A stretch of DNA of 64,000 bases. Origin: DIGJ01 sp041821315. GTDB taxonomy: Bacteria; Bacillota; Clostridia; Lachnospirales; Lachnospiraceae. Of the stretch, positions 8,026-16,045 are shown in pieces. Location: positions 124,001 to 188,000 of the forward strand of contig JBGUEO010000002.1 in the NCBI GenBank assembly GCA_041821315.1, in the 5' to 3' direction. A program made the position numbers and the translations under genes. Numbering within the stretch: position 1 is the stretch's first letter; each line of letters starts with the position of its first letter. The notes under the pieces were generated by a model, which saw only the letters and a list, made by a program, of their open reading frames with translations, made no database searches and was not told the DNA's origin.

Positions 8026-8376
8026 ATGGAAGTATGTACAGAAAGAAAGCAAAAAAGGATTAATACTTATGTAATTCAATGTGAAAAATGTGTATCAAAA
8101 TGTTATTCAGATCCTAATTTTTCCTATCAGATGTTAGCGGAAGAAGTAGGAATTACACCATATTATTTAGGAACTATTTTTAAACTTGAAAAAGGCGAAT
8201 CAATAAGGGAGTATGTTAATACAATTCGATTAGAACACGCTTGTGAGCTTTTGGAAGAGACGAATCATACCATTAAATTTATTGCAGAAGAGGTCGGATT
8301 TATTAGTTGTAACCATTTTTTTATGTCATTTAAGAGAAAATATGGAATGACACCTAAGAACTATCGTATGCTCTAA
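8026..8376 (+). CDS. AraC-type HTH-only regulator
   Basis: A 116-residue protein that is essentially an AraC DNA-binding domain: FSYQMLAEEVGITPYYLGTIF and then IKFIAEEVGFISCNHFFMSFKRKYGMTPKNYR. Full-length family members carry about 170 further N-terminal residues; here none is present, and the ATG at 8026 has GGGAG at the proper distance, so this looks like a natural single-domain protein of the MarA/SoxS kind rather than a fragment. A TTG three bases upstream is in frame but less likely. It shares a transcript direction with the riboswitch-controlled AraC gene. Confidence 0.85.
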   Translation: MEVCTERKQKRINTYVIQCEKCVSKCYSDPNFSYQMLAEEVGITPYYLGTIFKLEKGESIREYVNTIRLEHACELLEETNHTIKFIAEEVGFISCNHFFMSFKRKYGMTPKNYRML

Positions 8377-8415
8377 ATATAGCAGGTAGATTTTAAATAA
8401 AATTCAATAAAGATT

Positions 8416-8445
8416 GTTTATAATAATGAGAATGGTTTATAATAA
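8416..8445. repeat. 11-bp direct repeat upstream of ferredoxin
   Basis: GTTTATAATAA occurs at 8416-8426 and again at 8435-8445, a 19-base period, in the 133-base gap before the ferredoxin gene. The second copy continues to an odd palindrome, GTTTAT-A-ATAAAC. This could be a regulator site; the repeats also contain TATAAT, so tandem -10 boxes are an alternative. Confidence 0.5.
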
Positions 8446-8509
8446 ACATGAAAGTATTTCATGTGAAAATATGATAAATGGATGATTTTTATTTAAAAGG
8501 AGACGTAAA

Positions 8510-8695
8510 ATGAATGCTATTGTAAAGGATGATGTTTGTATTGGATGTGGTATGTGTGCAGATATAGAGCCTGCTGTATTTCGAATGAATGAGGATGGAT
8601 TGGCAGAAGCATATGCAGCAGGAACGGATAAGACAAGTGATAAAATCGGACAGGCAATTGAAGCTTGTCCTGTAGATGCAATTGAAGAAGCGTAA
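8510..8695 (+). CDS. Single-cluster [4Fe-4S] ferredoxin
   Basis: A 61-residue cytoplasmic electron carrier. Three cysteines are in CIGCGMC near the N-terminus and the fourth is in ACPVDAIEE near the C-terminus, the layout of small ferredoxins with one [4Fe-4S] cluster; the Cys that would serve a second cluster is replaced by Glu (ADIEP). AAAGGAG precedes the ATG. A strong terminator follows at 8724, so it is either monocistronic or last in the AraC transcript. Partner enzymes cannot be named from context. Confidence 0.92.
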   Translation: MNAIVKDDVCIGCGMCADIEPAVFRMNEDGLAEAYAAGTDKTSDKIGQAIEACPVDAIEEA

Positions 8696-8723
8696 TCATC
8701 GTATAATGATTACAGACAATGAT

Positions 8724-8764
8724 AGTAAGGACATTTTTCAAAAAAAGATGTCCTTACTTTTTTG
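8724..8764 (+). terminator. Intrinsic terminator after ferredoxin
   Basis: AGTAAGGACAT (8724-8734) pairs with ATGTCCTTACT (8748-8758), an 11-bp perfect stem followed by a T run. Confidence 0.92.
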
Positions 8765-8834
8765 TATGAAAAGCAGTAATACAAACTTCAACTTCTTCTC
8801 GTTCATCATAAAATAGAAAAAAGGGAAGTTAAAA

Positions 8835-9458
8835 ATGAACGAGCATTATCCATTTGTAAATACTCCACTACCTTATGCTTATGATGCAATGGAACCCTAT
8901 ATTGATAGAAAAACAATGGAACTTCACCATGATAAACATCTTCAAGCATATATTGATCATTTGAATCTTATTTTAAAAGAATATAGAGGCTTACAAAAGC
9001 TTTCGCTAGAAAAATTGATTGTGAATGCACCATGTTATCCGCGTCAAATACAGTCTTCTATTCTAAACAATGCAGGAGGGGTATATAACCATCGATTTTT
9101 TTTCTCAAATTTAGTTAATACAGGGGAAATAAAACCAGTTGGTGAACTTTCTGCACAAATTGATGCTACGTTTGACAACTATTTTAAATTTCGAGAAAAA
9201 TTTGTAAATGCAGCACTTTCTGTTTTTGGTTCCGGCTATGCATGGCTCGTAGCGGATCAGAAAAAAAGACTTTATATTATTACAACACCCAATCAAAATA
9301 CGCCATTATTACAAAATCTTTGCCCGATTTTATGTATTGATGTATGGGAACATGCGTATTACTTAAAATATTATAATGTAAGAGCAAGTTATATTAATGC
9401 ATGGTTTCATGTTATCAATTGGAAGCAAGCTAATATTAATTATATGCAATTCATATAG
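8835..9458 (+). CDS. Fe/Mn superoxide dismutase
   Basis: A 207-residue Fe/Mn-family superoxide dismutase, which converts superoxide to oxygen and hydrogen peroxide. Metal ligands are identifiable: His in ELHHDKHLQAY, His in GGVYNHRFFF, and Asp and His in DVWEHAYYLKYYNVR. Some usually conserved positions differ (KHL for KHH, GGVYNH for GGHxNH, GSGYAW for GSGWAW), so it is a divergent member, and iron or manganese preference cannot be called. No signal peptide. It stands alone between two terminators, in keeping with a stress-response gene in an anaerobe. Confidence 0.92.
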   Translation: MNEHYPFVNTPLPYAYDAMEPYIDRKTMELHHDKHLQAYIDHLNLILKEYRGLQKLSLEKLIVNAPCYPRQIQSSILNNAGGVYNHRFFFSNLVNTGEIKPVGELSAQIDATFDNYFKFREKFVNAALSVFGSGYAWLVADQKKRLYIITTPNQNTPLLQNLCPILCIDVWEHAYYLKYYNVRASYINAWFHVINWKQANINYMQFI

Positions 9459-9478
9459 TATAAGGGGTATAGAACTAC

Positions 9479-9537
9479 TAAAAGCATCCAAGACAATGAA
9501 TTTATCTGGGGTTTATTGTTTTATGGATGCTTTTTAT
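9479..9537 (+). terminator. Intrinsic terminator after superoxide dismutase
   Basis: AAAGCATCCA (9481-9490) pairs with TGGATGCTTT (9523-9532), 10 bp, followed by TTT. The loop is 32 bases, longer than usual. Confidence 0.75.
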
Positions 9538-9579
9538 GTATAATAGAACAAATAGTAGTAAGTTAATTAAAGGAGAATA

Positions 9580-11037
9580 ATGGAAAAAAATATTCAAAAA
9601 ACAACCTTTCATCAATATGAATTGTCACATGAAATCATAGAGGCACTTTCTTTACTTGGATATATAGAACCAACACAGATTCAAAAAATGACAATTCCAT
9701 TGATTTTAAGCAATAAAGATGTCGTGGGGAAATCGCAAACTGGAACTGGAAAAACAGCTGCCTTTGGTATTCCGTTATGTAGTCAGATAAAATGGGAAGA
9801 AAATCTTCCGCAAGTATTAATATTGGAACCAACCAGAGAGTTAGCCGTTCAAGTAAAGGAAGAACTGTTTCAGATTGGAAGGAAAAAGCGAATTAAGATA
9901 CCCGTGATATTTGGTGGTATGCCGATTGATAAAGAAATCATATCATTAAAACAAAAAGCACATATGGTAGTAGGGACGCCAGGAAGAGTAATGGACCATA
10001 TTAAAAGAGGTAGCTTGATTCTTGACAAAATCCAATATCTTGTGATTGATGAAGCAGACCTTATGTTGGATATGGGATTTTTAGAGGAAGTAGAGAAAAT
10101 TATTGAAGAAGCCAGCAAGAACAAAAAAATTGGTATGGCTCTCTTTTCAGCAACACTTGGAGAGGAACTATCAACGCTTGTTTCAAACTATATGGAGGAT
10201 GCAAACTATGTAGAGGTTGTATCTGAGTCGGAAACGGTAAAGAGCATTGAACAGCTGGCATATCAGGTAGAGAATGATGATAAATTCAACCTCCTTTTGA
10301 AACTTATGTATCAGGAAAATCCAGAAGAATGTATGATATTTTGTGACACGAGAGAAATGGTAAATGCCTTATATCAACAATTAAAACGAAAAAAAATAAG
10401 GTGTGGGATGTTGCATGGTGGAATGGAACAGCGGGAGCGGTTGTATGCAATTAATGATTTTAGAAAAGGAAAATTTCATCTCTTTATTACGACGGATGTT
10501 GCCGCAAGAGGAATTGATTTTCCTAATATTACGCACGTGATTAATTATGATTTGCCAACCAACAAGGAAAATTATGTACACAGAGTTGGGCGAACGGGAC
10601 GAAATGGGAAAAGTGGAAAAGCGATTAGTTTTATGCAATCTTCGGAAAAAAAGATGAAGGAGACGATTGAACAATATGCTAGGATAAGCATTTCGTTTTG
10701 CGTTATTCCTTATAGTGAAGAGGGAGAAAATAAAAAACAGTTTTTAAATCGTCAAAAGGAAAAAGTAAAAATCAGAGAGGGAAAAGAGGCAGTATTTCGT
10801 GATACAATCATGAAACTTACCATTGGCGGAGGGAAAAAATCAAAAATTCGAGCCAGCGATATTGTAGGAACAATTTGTAGTATTGAGGGTCTTGCTTCTG
10901 AAGATATTGGCATTATTGATGTGAGAGACAGCATTACGTATGTAGAAATATTCAATGGCAAGGGAGATATGGTATTTGATGCATTACAGACAAAAACGGT
11001 TAAGGGAAAAGTTCGTAAGATAAAAAAGACTAGTTAG
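9580..11037 (+). CDS. dbpA: DEAD-box RNA helicase, DbpA/YxiN type
   Basis: A 485-residue ATP-dependent RNA helicase. The core motifs appear in order: Q motif (PTQIQ), SQTGTGKT, PTRELAVQ, TPGR, DEAD within VIDEADLMLDMGF, SAT, TTDVAARGIDF and HRVGRTGR. The last 75 residues (TIMKLTIGGGKKSKIRASDI onward) match the C-terminal RNA-recognition domain that directs DbpA/YxiN proteins to 23S rRNA, so a role in large-subunit assembly is likely. The ATG has AAAGGAG at a normal distance. No partner gene is evident. Confidence 0.9.
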   Translation: MEKNIQKTTFHQYELSHEIIEALSLLGYIEPTQIQKMTIPLILSNKDVVGKSQTGTGKTAAFGIPLCSQIKWEENLPQVLILEPTRELAVQVKEELFQIGRKKRIKIPVIFGGMPIDKEIISLKQKAHMVVGTPGRVMDHIKRGSLILDKIQYLVIDEADLMLDMGFLEEVEKIIEEASKNKKIGMALFSATLGEELSTLVSNYMEDANYVEVVSESETVKSIEQLAYQVENDDKFNLLLKLMYQENPEECMIFCDTREMVNALYQQLKRKKIRCGMLHGGMEQRERLYAINDFRKGKFHLFITTDVAARGIDFPNITHVINYDLPTNKENYVHRVGRTGRNGKSGKAISFMQSSEKKMKETIEQYARISISFCVIPYSEEGENKKQFLNRQKEKVKIREGKEAVFRDTIMKLTIGGGKKSKIRASDIVGTICSIEGLASEDIGIIDVRDSITYVEIFNGKGDMVFDALQTKTVKGKVRKIKKTS

Positions 11038-11079
11038 ATATGAGTATCTTATAGGGACAGAACGGAGTGAAAAAGGGAC

Positions 11080-11553
11080 ATGTTAAGTGAGTATGATTTC
11101 GTTTTTACGAACGGAGATAATACAGATTTTGAAATGCTTTGTCATATGTTGGATGAGAATTTGGATGAACTGGTGGGAAAACAATTTCAGAGGGAAATAT
11201 ATAAAAAATATAATAGAAGAGATAGTATTCATGATGTAATTTTGATATATCACAAGAACGTGGCGATTGCATGTGGAGCCTTTAAAAAGTTTGATGAAAA
11301 ACAAGCAGAATTAAAACGAGTTTTTTTGAAACAAGAATTTCGTGGTAAAGGATTAGCCACTTTATTGATTAGCCAATTAGAACAAGCTGCAAGAGAAAAA
11401 GGATTTGATACTATGATTTTGGAAACAGGAGAGCCGCTTGTTGCTGCTACGAAGCGATATGAAAAATTAGGCTACCATCGCATATCAAATTATGGACAAT
11501 ACGTTGATATGCCAAATTCTATATGTATGAGTAAATTATTGAAAGAACAGTGA
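11080..11553 (+). CDS. GNAT-family N-acetyltransferase
   Basis: A 157-residue GCN5-related acetyltransferase. The acetyl-CoA binding signature is EFRGKGLATLLISQLEQAAREKG (motif A, about residues 85-107), followed by ILETG and the ATKRYEKLGYHRI segment typical of motif B. The substrate cannot be read from sequence. It starts 42 bases after the helicase stop and ends 14 bases before the flavodoxin/ferredoxin gene, so these may be cotranscribed. Confidence 0.9.
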   Translation: MLSEYDFVFTNGDNTDFEMLCHMLDENLDELVGKQFQREIYKKYNRRDSIHDVILIYHKNVAIACGAFKKFDEKQAELKRVFLKQEFRGKGLATLLISQLEQAAREKGFDTMILETGEPLVAATKRYEKLGYHRISNYGQYVDMPNSICMSKLLKEQ

Positions 11554-11567
11554 GGGAGTAACTGACG

Positions 11568-12335
11568 ATGAATGCAAATTTAATTTATTTTAGTGCAACT
11601 GATAATACAAAGATAATTATAAAGGAAATTGCAGCACAACTAAGTGAGCAACAAAGAGAATTTAATATAACATTGCCAGAGGGTCGCAAGCAGGATTTTT
11701 CGTTTGGAGCGGATGATGTAATCTTAGTTGGAGTTCCTGTTTATAGTGGTCGTGTACCTAAATTTTTATTACCAACATTACATAATATATCAGGCAATGG
11801 AGCAATGGCTGTATGCATCGTTACCTATGGAAACCGTGAATATGAAGACGCTCTATTGGAGCTAAAAGACATTTGTGAAGAAGCTGGGTGTCGGGTAATT
11901 GCTGCGGGAGCCTTCTTAGGAGAACATTCCTATACAGATTTTTTGGCAAAAATGCGACCCGATAAAGCAGATATTCAAATTGCAAGAGATTTTGGGACAC
12001 AGATAAAAGGAAAATTAGAAGCAGATATATTGGATTCATTGCAGGTTCATGGTAATTTTCCATATGTGGAAAAACCAAAGGCAACCAATCAATTTGCACC
12101 TATTACAAGCGAAACCTGTATATCTTGTGGACTCTGTGAACAGAATTGTCCGATGGGGGCGGTTCATAAAGAGGATTTCAAAGAAGTCGATGCGAGTCGA
12201 TGCATTCATTGTTGTTGTGTGAAAAAATGTCCGGTACATGCAAAAACATTTCCACAGGATGAATTTTTAGCGATTAAAAATTGGTTAGAAACAAATTTTT
12301 CTAAGCAAAAGGAAATGCCAGAACTGTTTTTATAG
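11568..12335 (+). CDS. EFR1-family flavodoxin/ferredoxin fusion protein
   Basis: A 255-residue redox protein. The first 170 residues form a flavodoxin-like fold (YFSATDNTK phosphate loop, GVPVYSGRVP), and the C-terminal part carries a ferredoxin domain. The first iron-sulfur motif, CISCGLCEQNCP, is canonical. The second, CIHCCCVKKCP, has one residue fewer than the canonical CxxCxxCxxxCP. Such proteins move electrons in anaerobes, but their partners are mostly unknown. The gene precedes a LysR regulator in the same direction, which may control it. Confidence 0.85.
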   Translation: MNANLIYFSATDNTKIIIKEIAAQLSEQQREFNITLPEGRKQDFSFGADDVILVGVPVYSGRVPKFLLPTLHNISGNGAMAVCIVTYGNREYEDALLELKDICEEAGCRVIAAGAFLGEHSYTDFLAKMRPDKADIQIARDFGTQIKGKLEADILDSLQVHGNFPYVEKPKATNQFAPITSETCISCGLCEQNCPMGAVHKEDFKEVDASRCIHCCCVKKCPVHAKTFPQDEFLAIKNWLETNFSKQKEMPELFL

Positions 12336-12382
12336 AGAAAATGAGAGTATGCGATTGAAGGCAAACGAATGGAAGGAGCGAA

Positions 12383-13291
12383 ATGACATTACAACAATTA
12401 AAATATGCAATAACCATTGCCGATAAAAGTTCAATGAATAAGGCAGCACAAGAGTTGTTTTTGTCACAGCCAAGTTTATCTACAGCCATTAAGGAGTTAG
12501 AGACAGAAATCGGGATTGAATTGTTTTATCGAACGAATCGTGGAATTACTGTAACACCAGAAGGCGTTGAATTTTTAGGTTATGCAAGGCAAGTGGTTGA
12601 GCAGTATCAGTTGATTGAACATCGCTTTGTGGATAAAACGAATGTCAAAAAGAAGTTTAGCGTATCCACGCAACACTATACGTTTGCAGTGAAGGCATTT
12701 GTAGAAATGGTGAAACAATTTGGAATGGATGAATATGAATTTGCGGTACATGAAACAAAGACATATGAAGTAATTGAGGATGTGAAAAATTTTAAAAGTG
12801 AGCTTGGTATTTTGTATTTAAGTAATTTTAATGAAAAAGTGCTGACTAAAATTTTAAAGGAAAATGGTCTGGAATTTCAAAAATTGTTTGAATGTAGAAC
12901 ATTTGTCTACCTTTGGGCAGAACATCCACTTGCTCATTATAAGATGATAACGATGGAGGACTTAGAACCTTATCCATGCTTGTCTTTTGAACAAGGAATG
13001 AATAATTCCTTTTACTTTGCAGAGGAAGTATTAAGTACGTATGAATATAAGCGCATAATCAAGGCCAATGACCGCGCTACCGTGCTTAATTTAATGATTG
13101 GATTGGGTGGGTATACGCTGTGTTCAGGTATTATATGTGAAGAGTTGAATGGAACAAAATATAAGGCAGTTCCACTTAATAGCAATGAGATGATGCGAAT
13201 TGGTTATATTTCTAGAAAAGGGGTGCCAATCAGCACTTTAGGAAAAAAATATCTGGAAGAAATACAAAAATATATGGAAAATATAGTATAA
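12383..13291 (+). CDS. LysR-family transcriptional regulator
   Basis: A 302-residue LysR-type regulator. The N-terminal winged helix reads LQQLKYAITIADKSSMNKAAQELFLSQPSLSTAIKELE in its usual position (residues 3-40), followed by the linker helix and a two-lobed effector domain. GGAAGGAG precedes the ATG. LysR proteins commonly act on a neighbouring gene; here both the upstream redox gene and the downstream polyamine operon run in the same direction, so the target is not evident. The polyamine operon has its own promoter just after this gene. Confidence 0.92.
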   Translation: MTLQQLKYAITIADKSSMNKAAQELFLSQPSLSTAIKELETEIGIELFYRTNRGITVTPEGVEFLGYARQVVEQYQLIEHRFVDKTNVKKKFSVSTQHYTFAVKAFVEMVKQFGMDEYEFAVHETKTYEVIEDVKNFKSELGILYLSNFNEKVLTKILKENGLEFQKLFECRTFVYLWAEHPLAHYKMITMEDLEPYPCLSFEQGMNNSFYFAEEVLSTYEYKRIIKANDRATVLNLMIGLGGYTLCSGIICEELNGTKYKAVPLNSNEMMRIGYISRKGVPISTLGKKYLEEIQKYMENIV

Positions 13292-13301
13292 TAAAAAATA
13301 T

Positions 13302-13331
13302 CATTGACAAGATATCGTAAGTTTAATATAA
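13302..13331 (+). promoter_or_regulatory. Sigma-A promoter of polyamine operon
   Basis: TTGACA at 13302-13307 and TATAAT at 13326-13331 with an 18-base spacer. Transcription should start near 13338, leaving a leader of about 430 nt before speD. Confidence 0.8.
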
Positions 13332-13337
13332 TCATAG

Positions 13338-13626
13338 CAGAAATAAGAGCAAAAGCGTCATAGATTTTGCAGGAATTTTTTAAAACATAGGTAACGAAAG
13401 TTGCCCTATTGATTGAGTGAGAGACTCAAATTTTATAAGTTGATGTTAACTAGGTTAACGTTGAGTTGGTGACTATACAACCGTGTGTCTGATCGGCACA
13501 TCACACTTGTGAAACAATCAATAAGAGTAGTAAAAGTAAATTCTTGCTATATAGACTCTATCATGCTATATTGGATAAATAAAATGCGAATGTAAGTTCA
13601 AATATAAATAATACAATTAGTGAAGA
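13338..13626 (+). ncRNA. Structured 5' leader of polyamine operon (candidate cis-regulatory RNA)
   Basis: The leader folds by eye into several stems: GCAAAA/TTTTGC (13348-13353/13364-13369); ATAGGTAAC-GAAA-GTTGCCCTAT (13387-13409); a 9-bp long-range pair, TATTGATTG/CAATCAATA (13407-13415/13515-13523), which encloses a GTTAAC-TAG-GTTAAC hairpin with flanking pairs (13440-13464) and a TGTGTC/GGCACA hairpin (13484-13500). An 11-bp pair, GTAAGTTCAAA/TTTGAACTTAC (13592-13602/13692-13702), brackets the terminator. The order aptamer-like domain, then terminator, then biosynthetic operon suggests attenuation. I do not recognise a known riboswitch class, and there is no T-box motif. Confidence 0.55.
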
Positions 13627-13676
13627 ATTCAAGTGTAATGATCCGAGTATGTGGTGCACTTGAATCTTTTTTTTTG
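13627..13676 (+). terminator. Leader terminator upstream of speD
   Basis: ATTCAAGTG (13627-13635) pairs with CACTTGAAT (13657-13665), followed by C and nine T (13667-13675). No gene ends here; it lies 90 bases before speD in the operon leader and is best read as an attenuator. Confidence 0.82.
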
Positions 13677-13766
13677 TTATATAGGAAAACTTTTGAACTT
13701 ACCTATTTAATAAAATGGTACTTCGTGCTAAAATGCAATAAATGTAAATGGAGGAAATGCTGCGAA

Positions 13767-14561
13767 ATGAGTGATAAATTAACGCTTTATGGATTTAATA
13801 ACCTGACAAAATCATTGAGTTTCAATATTTATGACGTTTGTTATGCAAAGACTCAACGGGAGCAACAAGATTATATTTCCTATATTGATGAACAGTATAA
13901 TTCGAATCGTTTGGTTAACATTCTTTGCAATGTAACAGAAATGATTGGAGCACATGTTTTGAGTGTTTCAAAGCAAGATTATGAGCCTCAGGGAGCCAGT
14001 GTAACAATTTTACTAGCAGAAGAACAAATGTTAGAAGCTAGAAGTGGTGAAATGAGACGAGAGATTATTACGAGGGGAGAAACTACGGTGGCACATCTTG
14101 ATAAAAGTCATGTAACGGTACATACTTATCCGGAATATCATCCAGAGACGAGTATTGCAACGTTTCGTGTAGATATTGATGTAGCGACTTGTGGAGAAAT
14201 TACGCCACTTTCTACCTTGGATTATTTAATAGGGAGTTTTGACTCAGATATTATCACGATGGATTATCGTGTGCGAGGGTTTACGAGACAAATGGATGGA
14301 CGAAAGCTGTTTATGGATCATAAGATTGCATCAATTCAAGATTATATTGCCGATGAAACATTAAAAAAATATGATGCAATTGATGTCAATATGTATCAAT
14401 CCAATCTATTTCATACAAAAATGTTAATCAAAGAAATCGACTTGCAGAACTATTTATTTAAAACAGATGTATATGAACTTCCGCCAAAGGCAAGATTGGA
14501 AATAACGAAAAATCTTCGGCAAGAGATGATAGAAATCTTTAGTGGAAGCAATATTTTTTAA
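13767..14561 (+). CDS. speD: S-adenosylmethionine decarboxylase proenzyme
   Basis: A 264-residue AdoMet decarboxylase of the E. coli SpeD type, which makes decarboxylated AdoMet, the aminopropyl donor for spermidine. The self-processing site is LDKSHVTVHTYPE, with Ser114 expected to become the pyruvoyl group; TCGEITPLSTLDYLI and DIITMDYRVRGFTR follow as in the family. Length equals that of the E. coli enzyme. The frame is open upstream to 13620, but GGAGGA at 13751 and family length place the start at 13767. It heads a six-gene polyamine operon and is preceded by a structured leader with a terminator. Confidence 0.95.
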   Translation: MSDKLTLYGFNNLTKSLSFNIYDVCYAKTQREQQDYISYIDEQYNSNRLVNILCNVTEMIGAHVLSVSKQDYEPQGASVTILLAEEQMLEARSGEMRREIITRGETTVAHLDKSHVTVHTYPEYHPETSIATFRVDIDVATCGEITPLSTLDYLIGSFDSDIITMDYRVRGFTRQMDGRKLFMDHKIASIQDYIADETLKKYDAIDVNMYQSNLFHTKMLIKEIDLQNYLFKTDVYELPPKARLEITKNLRQEMIEIFSGSNIF

Positions 14562-14578
14562 AGAATTGGAGGAGGATA

Positions 14579-16024
14579 ATGCAATTAAATCAAGACAGAA
14601 TCCCAATTTATGAGGCGTTGAATCAATTTAAAAAAGAACGGGTTGTTCCATTTGATGTACCGGGTCATAAACGTGGAAAAGGAAACTTAGAACTGACGGA
14701 TTTTTTAGGTGAAAAGTGTATGTCGGTGGATGTAAATTCGATGAAACCACTCGATAATTTATGTCATCCCGTATCCGTAATTCGAGATGCTGAAGAATTG
14801 GCTGCAGATGCGTTTTGTGCGGCACATGCATTTTTTATGGTTGGAGGAACAACAAGTGCCGTTCAGGCTATGATATTATCTACCTGTAAGGCAGGGGATA
14901 AAATTATTATGCCAAGAAATGTGCATCGTAGTGCGATTAATGCCTTGATTTTAAGCGGAGCTACTCCTATTTATGTAAATCCAGATGTGGATAAACGACT
15001 TGGAATTGCACTTGGTATGTCTTTGCGAGATTTAGAGGACGTTATTTTGAAAAATCCAGACGCAAAGGCAGTGCTTGTCAATAATCCAACATACTATGGA
15101 ATTTGCTCGAATATAAGGGCAATCACTCAGCTTGCTCATCGTCATGGAATAAAGGTGCTAGCGGATGAAGCACATGGTACACATTTTTATTTTGACAAAA
15201 ACCTCCCTTTGGCAGCAATGGAGGCGGGAGCAGATATGGCATCTGTTAGCATGCATAAGTCTGGAGGCAGTCTGACACAAAGCTCCTTTTTACTAGTAGG
15301 ATCGAATATAAATGCAGATTATGTCAGACAAATTATTAATTTAACACAAACAACAAGTGGAAGTTACTTGTTACTTTCGAGTCTTGATATTTCAAGAAAA
15401 AATCTTGCGCTTCATGGGGAGAAAATTTTTGAACGAGTACGTGGACTTGCAAAATATGCGCGAGCTGAGATTAATCAAATTGGCGACTATTATGCATATT
15501 GCAGAGAGCTTGTCAACAAAGATTCAATTTATGATTTTGACGTGACAAAGCTTTCTATCCATACGTTGGATGTTGGACTTGCAGGAATCGAGGTTTATGA
15601 TTTGTTGCGGGATGAGTATGGTATTCAAATAGAGTTTGGTGATATTGGAAATATATTGGCGTATATATCGGTTGGTGACAGGGAACGAGAGATTGAGCGA
15701 TTGGTGAGTGCATTAGCTGAAATTCGACGGCGATTTAAGAAGGAACGAACAGGAATGCTAGATCACGAATATATTAACCCACAAGTGGTTGAGACACCAC
15801 AGCAGGCATTTTATGGTGAGAAAATAGCACTTCCAATTATGGAGAGTGCAGGTAGAGTTTGCAGTGAATTTATTATGTGTTATCCACCTGGTATTCCAAT
15901 ATTGGCGCCCGGTGAAAAAATCACAAAAGAAATTTTAGAATATATTCAATATGCAAGAACAAAGGGATGTTTTATGACAGGACCTGAAGATATGGAGATT
16001 GAACATTTAAATGTGTTACGATAG
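14579..16024 (+). CDS. speA: Arginine decarboxylase (Orn/Lys/Arg decarboxylase family, fold I)
   Basis: A 481-residue pyridoxal-phosphate decarboxylase of the Orn/Lys/Arg major family, similar in length to B. subtilis SpeA. The cofactor lysine is Lys227 in SMHKSGG, preceded by LADEAHGTH; DVPGHKRGKG near the N-terminus is also typical. Arginine is the likely substrate because agmatinase lies two genes downstream, so the product would be agmatine. Lysine or ornithine cannot be excluded by sequence. GGAGGA precedes the ATG 17 bases after speD. Cytoplasmic. Confidence 0.9.
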   Translation: MQLNQDRIPIYEALNQFKKERVVPFDVPGHKRGKGNLELTDFLGEKCMSVDVNSMKPLDNLCHPVSVIRDAEELAADAFCAAHAFFMVGGTTSAVQAMILSTCKAGDKIIMPRNVHRSAINALILSGATPIYVNPDVDKRLGIALGMSLRDLEDVILKNPDAKAVLVNNPTYYGICSNIRAITQLAHRHGIKVLADEAHGTHFYFDKNLPLAAMEAGADMASVSMHKSGGSLTQSSFLLVGSNINADYVRQIINLTQTTSGSYLLLSSLDISRKNLALHGEKIFERVRGLAKYARAEINQIGDYYAYCRELVNKDSIYDFDVTKLSIHTLDVGLAGIEVYDLLRDEYGIQIEFGDIGNILAYISVGDREREIERLVSALAEIRRRFKKERTGMLDHEYINPQVVETPQQAFYGEKIALPIMESAGRVCSEFIMCYPPGIPILAPGEKITKEILEYIQYARTKGCFMTGPEDMEIEHLNVLR

Positions 16025-16045
16025 GATAGTAGGAAGGAGCTTACA

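Noticed and set aside
13400..13530. Guanidine (ykkC) riboswitch in the polyamine leader
   Set aside because: A short ACTAGG-like piece is present, but the conserved downstream core of that class is missing.
13620..13766. 49-codon N-terminal extension of SpeD
   Set aside because: It runs through the leader terminator and has no ribosome binding site; GGAGGA and family length support the start at 13767.
13338..13766. T-box leader
   Set aside because: No AGGGTGG-type antiterminator motif or Stem I features; the downstream genes are not synthetase or amino acid genes.
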